Source: DASSKK01 sp035690495 (GTDB lineage Bacteria; Actinomycetota; Actinomycetes; Propionibacteriales; Nocardioidaceae). From it: a stretch of DNA of 64,000 nucleotides. The stretch spans positions 1-64,000 of the forward strand of contig DASSKK010000095.1 in the NCBI GenBank assembly GCA_035690495.1, in the 5' to 3' direction. Below, one piece after another: positions 23,847-32,114 of this stretch. The notes beneath the pieces were generated by a model. That model did no database searches, was not told where the DNA came from, and saw nothing but the letters and a program-made list of their open reading frames with translations. The position numbers and the translations under genes were made by a program. Positions within the stretch are counted from its first letter, which is position 1, and each line of letters opens with the position of its first letter.

Positions 23847-24640
23847 TCACGCGGGCCGCGTCTCCCGCATCGGCTCAAGCGCCTGTTCGTATGGCTGTGG
23901 AGTCAACCGCTCGACGACTCCGCGGAGGACCTGGCGCACGTACTCGGGTTGGAACATGACGTGCTCCCAGGAGAACCGCACACCACCCAGCCGGCGATCA
24001 CGAACGCGTTGTAGCGCTCGCAGTCGTGCTTCAGGTGCCAGCGCTGGCCGTGGAACTCGAACGACTCCGCCTCGACAGCCAAGCGCAGCTTCTCGTCCGC
24101 CAGGTCCCAACGACCGATCTGCTCGATCGAGACCTGGGGCTCGATGCACAGTCCGGGCACGTCTTCGGCGATAGCACGCAGGACGGACTCGAACGGATTG
24201 GCCGCTCGGCCGTCCGCGCACGCCGCTACCCGCGAGCACCGCGTGCGGTACCGGTCGGGCATCTTCCCGGCCGCGGCGACCAGCTCGCTCGGTGTCACAT
24301 CGCCCGCGCGGATCGCCGAGTCGGCGACGGCCAGTGCCTCGTCGAACGGAAGACGTGAGGCGCAGTCCATGACCGTGCGGATGTGCGAGGTAGCCCAGCC
24401 ATCCGAACTGAGATCCTCGTCCGCCAGGTCGACGTAGACGATGCGTACGCCCTTGCGCTGCTCAGCCGTGAGATGCCGCTTCCGCCGCACGGCGAGTGCG
24501 GGTCCCGCGGGCTGGTGCTTGAGCTTCCAGCCGAAGTAGCGAGCCGCGCTGTCCAGGCACAGCGTCGCGCTGAGCTCGTTCGCCTTCTGCCTGTCCTCGG
24601 CGGCTCCGGGCAGTGCGTAACGTCCGCGGGCGATGCGCAC
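23847..24640 (-). pseudogene. Frameshifted DUF559/AbiEi-type protein gene
   Basis: The reading frame from GTG 24640 (RIARGRYALPG onward) matches the DUF559-type family at 10523-11542. It continues to about NAFVIAGW near base 23985. The family's expected C-terminus (VRFSWEHVMFQPEYVRQVL) is then found in the other frame, reached by a one-base shift, and ends at 23847. A stop codon (TAG) lies in frame a few codons upstream of the only usable start, so the N-terminal roughly 25 residues of the family are also missing. It is probably decaying; a sequencing error at the shift is the alternative. Confidence 0.75.
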
Positions 24641-24767
24641 GATCCGGCGCTGTGTTAGCGCCCCGCGGATCTATGACCGGGACATCGCACGCCGCAGCTT
24701 CGCTGCCCCGTTGGAGGCGCCACGCGCCACCCGCGTCCGCCTTGCCGGCGGGCACGAACCCGGGCGG

Positions 24768-24773
24768 TAGGTT
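24768..24773 (+). promoter_or_regulatory. -10 box of the aldolase-like gene
   Basis: TAGGTT ends 6 nt before GTG 24780, implying a leaderless message and favouring the GTG over the ATG at 24786. The rest of 24641-24779 holds no gene I can support. Confidence 0.45.
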
Positions 24774-24779
24774 CGCGGG

Positions 24780-25916
24780 GTGGAGATGCTGCGGCAGCCG
24801 GTGCACACCGTGTACGTCCCCGCCGACCGGTTCGGTGCCGGCACGGTCACGACGTACGGCGAGCAGGCGCTGGCCGCGATGGACGAGCACGCCGCCACCG
24901 CGGCCGCCATGGCGGAGGCCGCCGGCATCCCCGTCGACGACGACCTGCTGGCTCGGGTGCGCGACAAGCTCGTCCGGGAGCCGGTGGAGGACCTGCGGGT
25001 CGACGCCGAGGACGGGTACGGCCACCGGCCCGACGACGAGGAGGACGCCGCAGTGCGCGCGGCAGCCCGGACCCTGGCCCGGGAGCATCCGCCGTTCTTC
25101 GGGCTGCGGTTCAAGAGCCTGGAGCCCGCGACCCGGGGACGCGGGCTGCGCTCGTTGGAGCTGTTCGTCGCCGAGCTGGTCGAAGCGGCCGGCTCTCCCG
25201 CGGTAGCCGACGGGATGCGGCTGACCCTGCCCAAGGTCACCGACGTAGAGCAGGCGCAGATCCTCTCGGCCGCGTGTGTGCAGCTGGAGAGCACCCACGG
25301 GCTGGCGCCGCTGCGGGTCGAGCTCCAGGTCGAGACGCCGGAGTCGATCATGGACGCGGACGGAGCGGTGCCGCTGCCGGCGATGGTCGCCGCCCTGCAC
25401 GGTCGTTGCCTCGGGCTGCACTACGGCACCTACGACTACTCGGCCTCGCTGGCCATCGCGGCCGCCTACCAGTCGATGGAGCATCCGGCCGCCGACCACG
25501 CGAAGGCGATCATGCAGGTCGTCGCCGCGCGCTGCGGCGGGTTGCAGCTCTCCGACGGGTCGACCAACGTGCTGCCGGTCGGCGACCATGCTGCGGCGCA
25601 TGCGGCCTGGCGGCTGCACGCGCGGTTGGTGCGCCGGTCGCTGGAACGAGGCTTCTATCAGGGGTGGGACCTGCACCCCGCCCAGCTGGTCACCCGCTAC
25701 CTGGCGACGTACTCCTTCTACCGGTCCGGGCTCTCGGAGGCGTCGGCCCGACTGTCGGCGTACGACGGGAAGCGCGAGTCGGGCTACCTCGACGAGCCGG
25801 CGACGGCTGCGGCGCTCGCCGGGTTCCTGCTGCGCGGACTGGGGTGCGGCGCGCTCGACGACACCGAGACGGGGGTGGGCGCCGAGCGGCTCGAGGAGCT
25901 CGCGCGTCGCGGCTGA
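24780..25916 (+). CDS. HpcH/HpaI-type aldolase-like protein (DUF6986)
   Basis: This 378-residue TIM-barrel protein resembles the aldolase/citrate-lyase family. It has RVDAEDGYGHR and LQVETPESI with acidic metal ligands, HYGTYDYSA and FYQGWDLHPAQL. The specific actinobacterial subgroup is DUF6986, whose reaction is not established; members are often annotated as aldolases. Length is normal. Its promoter points to independent expression. Downstream convergent genes are a VapBC pair. Confidence 0.8.
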   Translation: MEMLRQPVHTVYVPADRFGAGTVTTYGEQALAAMDEHAATAAAMAEAAGIPVDDDLLARVRDKLVREPVEDLRVDAEDGYGHRPDDEEDAAVRAAARTLAREHPPFFGLRFKSLEPATRGRGLRSLELFVAELVEAAGSPAVADGMRLTLPKVTDVEQAQILSAACVQLESTHGLAPLRVELQVETPESIMDADGAVPLPAMVAALHGRCLGLHYGTYDYSASLAIAAAYQSMEHPAADHAKAIMQVVAARCGGLQLSDGSTNVLPVGDHAAAHAAWRLHARLVRRSLERGFYQGWDLHPAQLVTRYLATYSFYRSGLSEASARLSAYDGKRESGYLDEPATAAALAGFLLRGLGCGALDDTETGVGAERLEELARRG

Positions 25917-25923
25917 GCGGCGG

Positions 25924-26364
25924 TCATCCGCCGGCGGGCGCGAACGGGTTGCGGATCGTGACGCCTCCCACGCGCTGGCCGTCGTTGAGGTCTTCCGACC
26001 AGAGCGTCCCGCACCCCATCGCTTGCGCGCTGACGAGGATCATCGCGTCCCAGAACGACAGCTGGGCGTCGTGGGCCAGCTCTGCGGCGGTCAGGACATC
26101 GATGCCGGCCGGCGCGTGGACGGGCCAGCGGCTGAGCGCGCGCACCCGCGCCAGCGCCGTGCCGTGGTCCAGCCGCTGAGCGATATTCCGGGTGGCGTTG
26201 ACGTAGAACTCCTGGAGCACCTGCACGCTGAGTGCCCCGGCACGGCGTTCGGCGAGGTCCCCTACGAGCGCAGACGCCTGGACGTGACGCTCGCCGGCGC
26301 TGCTGTCGTAGGCGTAGAGCAGGATGTTGGTGTCGACGAAGCCCCGCGCGCGTTCAGCGCTCAT
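25924..26364 (-). CDS. PIN-domain ribonuclease toxin (VapC family), second module
   Basis: This 146-residue PIN-domain protein has D11 in FVDTNILLYA, E52 in LQEFYVN, D106 in SFWDAMIL and acidic residues in WSEDL, fitting the active-site set. The start overlaps the antitoxin end by 11 bases. It is a type II toxin expected to cleave RNA. Slightly longer than the vapC at 1928. Confidence 0.9.
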   Translation of the reverse strand: MSAERARGFVDTNILLYAYDSSAGERHVQASALVGDLAERRAGALSVQVLQEFYVNATRNIAQRLDHGTALARVRALSRWPVHAPAGIDVLTAAELAHDAQLSFWDAMILVSAQAMGCGTLWSEDLNDGQRVGGVTIRNPFAPAGG

Positions 26365-26593
26365 GGAGCTCTTCTCGCGACCAGGTCAGCTCGCCGACCG
26401 ACATGGCCAGTCCCTCGGCCATCAGCTGTCGCTCCTGTCGCCACACCGAGTCGTAGTCGTCGTCCTGGTCGGCGAGGGCGCGCAGGTGCTCGGTGACCAG
26501 CGCGGAGATCGAGGTGTCGCGCTTGGCGGCGGCCACCTTCGCTCGGCGCACCAGATCCTCGGGCAGCGTGATCGTGAGATTCCGGTTGACCAC
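26354..26593 (-). CDS. Ribbon-helix-helix antitoxin (VapB/CopG type), second module
   Basis: This 79-residue protein begins NLTITLPEDLVRRAKVAAAK, a classic ribbon-helix-helix, then TSISALVTEHLRAL. The acidic tail (DDDYDSVWRQERQLMAEG) probably wraps the toxin. It is first in a two-gene unit. The 66 bases upstream are shared with a divergent oxidoreductase gene and contain the half-sites GTGTAAC and GTATCAC. Confidence 0.88.
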   Translation of the reverse strand: MVNRNLTITLPEDLVRRAKVAAAKRDTSISALVTEHLRALADQDDDYDSVWRQERQLMAEGLAMSVGELTWSREELHER

Positions 26594-26659
26594 GTGTAAC
26601 AGGGTATCACGGCATCACATGGTAGAGGGCGGAGTTGGCGGGTACGCAAGGCTGGGCAC

Positions 26660-27676
26660 ATGACATCCACCACCCAGATCCGCCTCGCTTCGCGCCCCGT
26701 CGGCGAGCCGACCGAGGCGAACTTCCAGACAACCGTGGAGGAGCTGCCGCCGCTCGCGGACGGCGAGCTGCTGCTGCGCACGACGTACCTGTCGCTCGAC
26801 CCCTACATGCGCGGACGGATGAGTGCGGCGAAGTCGTACGCCGCTTCGCTCGAGGTCGGCGACGTCATGGTCGGCGGAACGGTCTGCGAGGTCGTCGAGT
26901 CGCGCAACGCCGATCACCCGGTGGGGGAGATCGTGCTCGCGTACACCGGCTGGCAGACCCATGCGGTCAGCAGCGGCCGCGGGCTGCGCCGCCTCGACCC
27001 GGACGACGCACCGGTGTCTACCGCGCTCGGCGTACTCGGGATGCCGGGCTTCACCGCGTACGCCGGCCTGCTCGAGATCGGCCGGCCGGAGCCGGGAGAG
27101 ACCGTCGTGGTGGCGGCCGCCACCGGGCCGGTCGGCTCGGCGGTCGGGCAGATCGCGAAGCTCAAGGGCGCGCGGGCGGTGGGTATCGCCGGCGGGCCGG
27201 GGAAGAGCAAGGCGCTGCTCGAGGAGTTCGGCTTCGACGCCGCCGTGGACCATCGCGCCGACTCGTTCGCCGACGACCTGGCGGCTGCCGTGCCGGAGGG
27301 CATCGACGTGTACTTCGAGAACGTCGGCGGCCGGGTCGCCGCGGCCGTCGTGCCTCTGCTGAACACCTACGCGAGGGTGCCGGTGTGCGGACTGGTCGCC
27401 GGTTACAACCAGACGCAGGCGCCCGAGGGGCCCGACCGGCTGGCCGGGTTCATGCGGACGGTGCTCACCAAGTCGCTGACCGTGCGCGGGTTCATCCAGA
27501 ACGAGTTCACCGCCTCCCACGGCGCCGACTTCGTCAAGGACATGGCCGGCTGGGTGCGCGACGGGTCGGTGCGCTACCGGGAGGACGTCGTGGACGGGCT
27601 GGAGAACGCGCCGGCCGCCTTCGCCGGGATGCTGCGGGGCGCGAACTTCGGCAAGCTGCTCGTCCGCGTCGACTAG
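26660..27676 (+). CDS. NADP-dependent zinc-free MDR oxidoreductase (CurA/prostaglandin-reductase-like)
   Basis: This 338-residue protein belongs to the medium-chain reductases without zinc. It has YLSLDPYMRGRM near the start, GMPGFTAYAGLL and AATGPVGSAVGQIAK (nucleotide-binding loop), and NVGG. Relatives reduce enone double bonds (curcumin or 15-oxoprostaglandin). The physiological substrate is unknown. Its stop codon overlaps the convergent TetR gene by four bases (CTAG). Confidence 0.92.
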   Translation: MTSTTQIRLASRPVGEPTEANFQTTVEELPPLADGELLLRTTYLSLDPYMRGRMSAAKSYAASLEVGDVMVGGTVCEVVESRNADHPVGEIVLAYTGWQTHAVSSGRGLRRLDPDDAPVSTALGVLGMPGFTAYAGLLEIGRPEPGETVVVAAATGPVGSAVGQIAKLKGARAVGIAGGPGKSKALLEEFGFDAAVDHRADSFADDLAAAVPEGIDVYFENVGGRVAAAVVPLLNTYARVPVCGLVAGYNQTQAPEGPDRLAGFMRTVLTKSLTVRGFIQNEFTASHGADFVKDMAGWVRDGSVRYREDVVDGLENAPAAFAGMLRGANFGKLLVRVD

Positions 27677-28341
27677 CGGGCGCCGACGATCCGCAGCGCG
27701 AGGTCGGCGTACTGCTCGGAGATGTCCTCCGGGCTCCACGAGCCCTCGTCGCGGTACCACCGGGAGACGTCGATCGCCAGCGACAGCACGGCGAGCGTGG
27801 CGACCGCGGCGTCGCGGACCTCGAAGTCGCGAGCGGCCGCCCCCGCCTCGACCACCGCACGGACCGTGCGCTGGATCTTGCGTCGGATCGCGGCGAGCTC
27901 GCTCAAGTGCGCGGGCGTCAGTGCAGCCAGCTCGTAGTTGACCGTGCGCGCCCGGGTGTGCCCGCGCGCGTGGAGCGCGACGAGCCCGCGCACGACCGCG
28001 AGCAGCTGCTCCCTCGGCGAGTCCGACGACCCGACCGCCTCCTCGACCACGGCCAGCGTCCGGTCGTGACCCGAGCGCGAGATGACGTAGAGCAGGTCCT
28101 CCTTGGAGCGGTGGTGCACGTAGATCCCCGCCGGGCTCATCCCGGCCGCCGCGGCAATGTCACGGGTCGTGGTTCCGTGGAACCCCTTCGCGGCGAACGC
28201 CTCGACGGCCGCCTCGACCAGCCGCGCCCGCGCGTCGCGGACCTCGCCGTCCCCGTCCTGGCGCCGCTGCGGAGCCTGGGGAGCTCGGTGTCGTTTCGTG
28301 ACCCCATTCGTTATCGGGGACTGTTGACGTGACCGCCGCAC
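27673..28341 (-). CDS. TetR/AcrR-family repressor
   Basis: This protein of about 222 residues has the TetR helix-turn-helix at about residues 37-85 (LVEAAVEAFAAKGFHG and TTRDIAAAAGMSPAGIYVHH). A divergent ligand-binding C-terminus follows (YRDEGSWSPEDISEQYADL). It is divergent from the liv-type ABC operon, and a palindromic operator lies between them. It probably represses the transporter and itself in response to a CoA thioester or amino acid derivative. The GTG start is uncertain because the first 35 residues are basic and not conserved-looking. Confidence 0.87.
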   Translation of the reverse strand: MRRSRQQSPITNGVTKRHRAPQAPQRRQDGDGEVRDARARLVEAAVEAFAAKGFHGTTTRDIAAAAGMSPAGIYVHHRSKEDLLYVISRSGHDRTLAVVEEAVGSSDSPREQLLAVVRGLVALHARGHTRARTVNYELAALTPAHLSELAAIRRKIQRTVRAVVEAGAAARDFEVRDAAVATLAVLSLAIDVSRWYRDEGSWSPEDISEQYADLALRIVGAR

Positions 28342-28367
28342 CTGCGGAACGCTAAGGAATCCGAGCC

Positions 28368-28387
28368 GACTAAGCAAGCGCTTAGTC
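28368..28387. promoter_or_regulatory. TetR operator between the repressor and the ABC operon
   Basis: GACTAAGC AAGC GCTTAGTC is a perfect 8-4-8 palindrome. It sits 26 bases upstream of the repressor start and 29 bases upstream of the livG start, so one dimer could control both. Confidence 0.75.
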
Positions 28388-28416
28388 AGTCCGGCGGGCC
28401 ACCGCAGAGGAGTCAC

Positions 28417-29307
28417 GTGACCGAAACCAGCGCCGACGCCGCGCAGACGCCCGCGCGGGAACCGGTGGCCGGATCGCGGGCTCTGTTCGCGATGGCCGGC
28501 GTCTCGGTCGGCTTCGGCGGCGTCCAGGCGCTCTCCGACGTCTCGCTCGAGGTCGCCGCCCGGCAGGTGCTCGGCGTGATCGGCCCGAACGGCGCCGGCA
28601 AGACGACCCTGTTCAACGTTGCCTGCGGCTTCGTACGCCCCGATGCCGGCACGATCCACTGGCGCGGCCGCGAGCTCGCGGGTCTCCGTCCGCACCAGCT
28701 CGCGGGCCTCGGGATCGCGCGCACCCTGCAGGGCCTCGGCCTGTTCGAGAAGATGACCGTGCTGCAGAACGTGCTCGTCGGCGCCGACAAGCACGCCCGT
28801 GCCGGGTTCTTCTCCGGCCTGCTCGCGCTGCCCCGAAGCAGCCGCGAGGAGCGCAGCCTGGCCGAGCGGGCCCGAGCCACCCTCGCCGAGCTCGGCATCG
28901 GGCAGTACGCCGACCGGCTCCCGCCCAGCCTCCCGTACGCCGTCCGCAAGCGTGTCGCTCTGGCGCGGGCACTCGTCTCCGAGCCGGACCTGCTCCTGCT
29001 CGACGAGCCGGCCAGCGGGCTGTCCCATGAGGAGATGGACGAGCTCGGCGCGCTGATCCGTGGCCTCAGCGACCGGATGGCCGTCATGCTCGTCGAGCAC
29101 CACATGGACCTGGTGATGACCGTCTGCGACGACCTGGTGGTCCTGGACTTCGGCAAGGTGATCGCGCGCGGCGGACCCGCGGACGTGCGGTCGGCCCCGG
29201 CCGTCATCGCGGCCTACCTCGGCGAAGAGGTCCCCGAAGACGACGCCGGCGACGGTGCCCAGCACGCCGAGGACATCGACGGTGCGGACGAGAAGGCGAC
29301 ACGATGA
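28417..29307 (+). CDS. livG: Branched-chain amino-acid-type ABC transporter ATP-binding protein
   Basis: This 296-residue ATPase is the LivG-type half. It has Walker A GPNGAGKTT, Walker B LLLLDEPASGL and the switch region VEHHMDLVM. The signature segment is LPYAVRKRVALARAL, where LivG usually has LPYG. A Pro-rich N-terminus of about 20 residues and an acidic C-terminal tail are extensions. AGAGGAG precedes the GTG. The livF start overlaps its stop (ATGA). Confidence 0.93.
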   Translation: MTETSADAAQTPAREPVAGSRALFAMAGVSVGFGGVQALSDVSLEVAARQVLGVIGPNGAGKTTLFNVACGFVRPDAGTIHWRGRELAGLRPHQLAGLGIARTLQGLGLFEKMTVLQNVLVGADKHARAGFFSGLLALPRSSREERSLAERARATLAELGIGQYADRLPPSLPYAVRKRVALARALVSEPDLLLLDEPASGLSHEEMDELGALIRGLSDRMAVMLVEHHMDLVMTVCDDLVVLDFGKVIARGGPADVRSAPAVIAAYLGEEVPEDDAGDGAQHAEDIDGADEKATR

Positions 29308-30062
29308 GCACGGCGAGCACGGTCGTGCCGACCGCGATGCTGGAGATCCGTGACCTGACGACCTGCTACGGGCCGGTCACCGCCCTCGACAAGGTGTCGC
29401 TGACCGCGAACAAGGCACAGGTCACGGCGGTCCTCGGGGCCAACGGGGCCGGCAAGACCACGTTGCTGCGCACGATCTCCGGGCTGGTGCGCCCCGAGAG
29501 CGGCAGCGTCGTGCTCGGCGGGCACCAGCTCACCCGGCTCGCCCCCGAGCGGATGGCCGGCCTCGGCCTGGGACACGTACCGGAGGGGCGAGGGGTGATC
29601 ACCGAGCTCACCGTCGAGGAGAACCTCCGCCTCGGCGCGCTCGGCCGGTCGACGAACGGCCACGCGCGGGCCGGCCGCGCCGGCAGAGGTGATCTGGACG
29701 AGGCGTACTCGCTGTTCCCGGTCCTCGGCGACCGCCGCAACGCGGTCGCCCACGTGCTCTCCGGCGGGGAGCGGCAGATGCTGGTGATCGCGCGTGCCCT
29801 GATGGCGGACCCGTCCGTGCTGCTGCTCGACGAGCCGTCGCTCGGCCTCGCGCCGCGGATCGTCGCGCAGATCTTCGCGCTGCTGCGCCGGCTGGTCGAC
29901 GAGAACGGCCTGACCGTCGTACTCGTCGAGCAGAACGCCCGCAGCGCGCTGTCCATCGCCGACGTGGGAGTCGTGCTCGACCTCGGTCGCGTGGTCGCAC
30001 ACGACGACGCCGCCACGATCTCTGCCGACGAGGCGCTCCGGCACGCCTACCTGGGATTTTGA
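29304..30062 (+). CDS. livF: Branched-chain amino-acid-type ABC transporter ATP-binding protein
   Basis: This 252-residue ATPase is the LivF-type half, with Walker A GANGAGKTT, signature LSGGERQML and Walker B LLLDEPSLGL. The LivF-typical VPEGRGVITELTVEENLRLG is present. It pairs with LivG on the cytoplasmic side of the LivHM permease. The next gene begins 55 bases later. Confidence 0.95.
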   Translation: MSTASTVVPTAMLEIRDLTTCYGPVTALDKVSLTANKAQVTAVLGANGAGKTTLLRTISGLVRPESGSVVLGGHQLTRLAPERMAGLGLGHVPEGRGVITELTVEENLRLGALGRSTNGHARAGRAGRGDLDEAYSLFPVLGDRRNAVAHVLSGGERQMLVIARALMADPSVLLLDEPSLGLAPRIVAQIFALLRRLVDENGLTVVLVEQNARSALSIADVGVVLDLGRVVAHDDAATISADEALRHAYLGF

Positions 30063-30117
30063 ACATGGAGGGAAGACGGCAGCAGCTCCGCAAGGCACTC
30101 CGAGGAGGAGAGACCAC

Positions 30118-30996
30118 GTGCAGCAGTTCCTGACCACGACGCTGACCGGCCTGACCCTCGGGATGGTCTACGCCGCGTTCGCGCTGGCACTGGTGCTCAT
30201 CTGGCGGTCCACGCGGATCGTGAACTTCGCCCAGGCGCCGATGGCGATGATCACGACGTACGTCGCGCTGGTCCTCATCCAGGGCGGCCTGTCCTACTGG
30301 ATCGCGTTCGCCGCCGCCCTCGTGTCGGGGTTCGTGCTCGGCGCGCTCGTCGAGCGGGTGGTGATCCGCTGGGTCGAGGGCAAGCCGCAGATCAACGCGG
30401 TGATCGTCACGCTCGGCCTGTTCATCGTCATCCACGCGCTCGCGGCGATCGTGTTCGGGCAGACGTTCCGGTCGTTCCCGGCGCCGTTCGGGCTGCGCGG
30501 CTTCCAGGCCGGCACCGTGACGATCGCGCTGACCGGCTTCGGGATCTTCACGATCTGCTCGGTCGTGGTCGTGCTGGTGCTGCTGGTCGTGCTGTTCCGC
30601 TCCACCGACCTCGGCCTGAGGATGCGCGCCTCCGCGTTCAACCAGGAGGTGGCCCGGCTCCTCGGCGTGCGGGTCACCCGGATGCTCACGCTGGGCTGGG
30701 CGCTGGCCGCGGTGGTCGGCTCGCTGTCCGGGCTGCTGATCGCCGGAGGCAGCCTGGTCTACCCCGCCTACATGGACTCGATCGTCGTGTTCGGCTTCGT
30801 CGCCGCGGTGCTCGGCGGCCTGGACAGCCCGGTCGGCGCGGTGGTCGGCGGGCTGCTGCTCGGGTTCTCGCTCAGCTACGTCAGCGGGTACGTCGGAGCG
30901 CAGCTGGTCCCGCTCGCGGCGCTGGCGATCCTGGTCGCCGTACTCCTCGTCAAACCCGGCGGCCTGTTCGCCGCGACCACGACCAGGAGGGTCTGA
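30118..30996 (+). CDS. livH: Branched-chain amino-acid-type ABC transporter permease
   Basis: This 292-residue inner-membrane protein has eight or so helices and the LivH features GLTLGMVYAAFALALVLIW and LGLRMRASAFNQEVARLLG, the coupling helix region. GGAGGAG precedes the GTG. Its stop overlaps the livM start (TGATG). Confidence 0.94.
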   Translation: MQQFLTTTLTGLTLGMVYAAFALALVLIWRSTRIVNFAQAPMAMITTYVALVLIQGGLSYWIAFAAALVSGFVLGALVERVVIRWVEGKPQINAVIVTLGLFIVIHALAAIVFGQTFRSFPAPFGLRGFQAGTVTIALTGFGIFTICSVVVVLVLLVVLFRSTDLGLRMRASAFNQEVARLLGVRVTRMLTLGWALAAVVGSLSGLLIAGGSLVYPAYMDSIVVFGFVAAVLGGLDSPVGAVVGGLLLGFSLSYVSGYVGAQLVPLAALAILVAVLLVKPGGLFAATTTRRV

Positions 30997-32090
30997 TGGC
31001 GCTCCCGGCTGTGCTGTCCCGGCCCGCCGGGGCCGTGGTGGGGACCGCCCCGCGGCGGCATGTGCTGGCCGGCATCGCGGGGATCGTGATCGTCGTGCTG
31101 GTGATGGAGTCGGTCGACCCGTTCCGGCAGGCGCAGCTGTCCACCATGGCCTACCTGGGCATCGCGATCGGCGGGCTGACCGTGCTCACCGGGCTGAACG
31201 GCCAGCTGTCGCTGGGCCACGGCGCGCTGATGGCGATCGGCGCCTACACGACCGCCGTGATGATGCACGACCCGACGTCGCCGAGGCCGCTGCTGCTCAC
31301 CATCCTCGTCTCGATCCTGGTCACGCTCGCCGTCGGCGCCGTGGTCGGGGTGGCCGCGGCCCGGCTGCACGGCCCGTACATCGCAGGCGCGACGCTGGCG
31401 CTCGCGGTCGCCGTCCCGGGCATCGCGTCGTTCTTCGACAAGGCGCTCGGCGGCGAGCAGGGCATGACCGTGACCACCCCGGCGCCGCCGACCTGGCTCG
31501 ACAACGGCTTCTACTTCCTCACCGCGCACGACCTGACCGCGACCAGCTACATCGCCTACCTGGGCTGGGTGGCGCTGCTGATCGCGTTCGTGCTGCTGGC
31601 GAACCTCTCCACGGCCCGGGTCGGCCGCAACTGGCGGGCGGTGCGCGACGACGACGTCGCCGCGGAGATCGCCGGCATCCCCGTCGGGCGGACCCGGGTC
31701 GTCGCGTTCGTGGTCAGCGCCGGCTGCGCGGGGCTGGCCGGCAGCCTGATGGCGATGGTGGTGCGGCTGGCCGCCCCCAGCGGGTTCACGCTCACCCTGT
31801 CCCTGTCGCTGCTGACCGCGATCGTGCTCGGCGGGCTGGGCAGCCTGTTCGGGGCGGTGCTCGGAGCCGCGCTGCTCACGTTCCTTCCTCAGGCCATCAC
31901 AGGCGTCGGGACCGGGTTCGGGCTCTCCGACGTCCAGTCCGCCGAGCTCGCTCCGTTCGTGTACGGCGTACTGCTGGTACTGATCATGCTGCTCGCCCCG
32001 GCCGGGCTGGTCGGCGAGACCCGCAATCTCCTCAGGCGCCGACGCCGAGGCCCGACCCCGGGCTCGACATCCATCCGTTCGCTGACATAA
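30996..32090 (+). CDS. livM: Branched-chain amino-acid-type ABC transporter permease
   Basis: This 364-residue membrane protein is LivM-type, with GLNGQLSLGHGALMAIGAYT and NWRAVRDDDVAAEIAGIPVGR, the cytoplasmic loop that docks the ATPase. A basic tail (RRRRRGPTPGS) ends the protein. It forms the permease heterodimer with LivH. Confidence 0.94.
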   Translation: MALPAVLSRPAGAVVGTAPRRHVLAGIAGIVIVVLVMESVDPFRQAQLSTMAYLGIAIGGLTVLTGLNGQLSLGHGALMAIGAYTTAVMMHDPTSPRPLLLTILVSILVTLAVGAVVGVAAARLHGPYIAGATLALAVAVPGIASFFDKALGGEQGMTVTTPAPPTWLDNGFYFLTAHDLTATSYIAYLGWVALLIAFVLLANLSTARVGRNWRAVRDDDVAAEIAGIPVGRTRVVAFVVSAGCAGLAGSLMAMVVRLAAPSGFTLTLSLSLLTAIVLGGLGSLFGAVLGAALLTFLPQAITGVGTGFGLSDVQSAELAPFVYGVLLVLIMLLAPAGLVGETRNLLRRRRRGPTPGSTSIRSLT

Positions 32091-32114
32091 CCCCACCCAA
32101 ATGGAGGCAACCTC

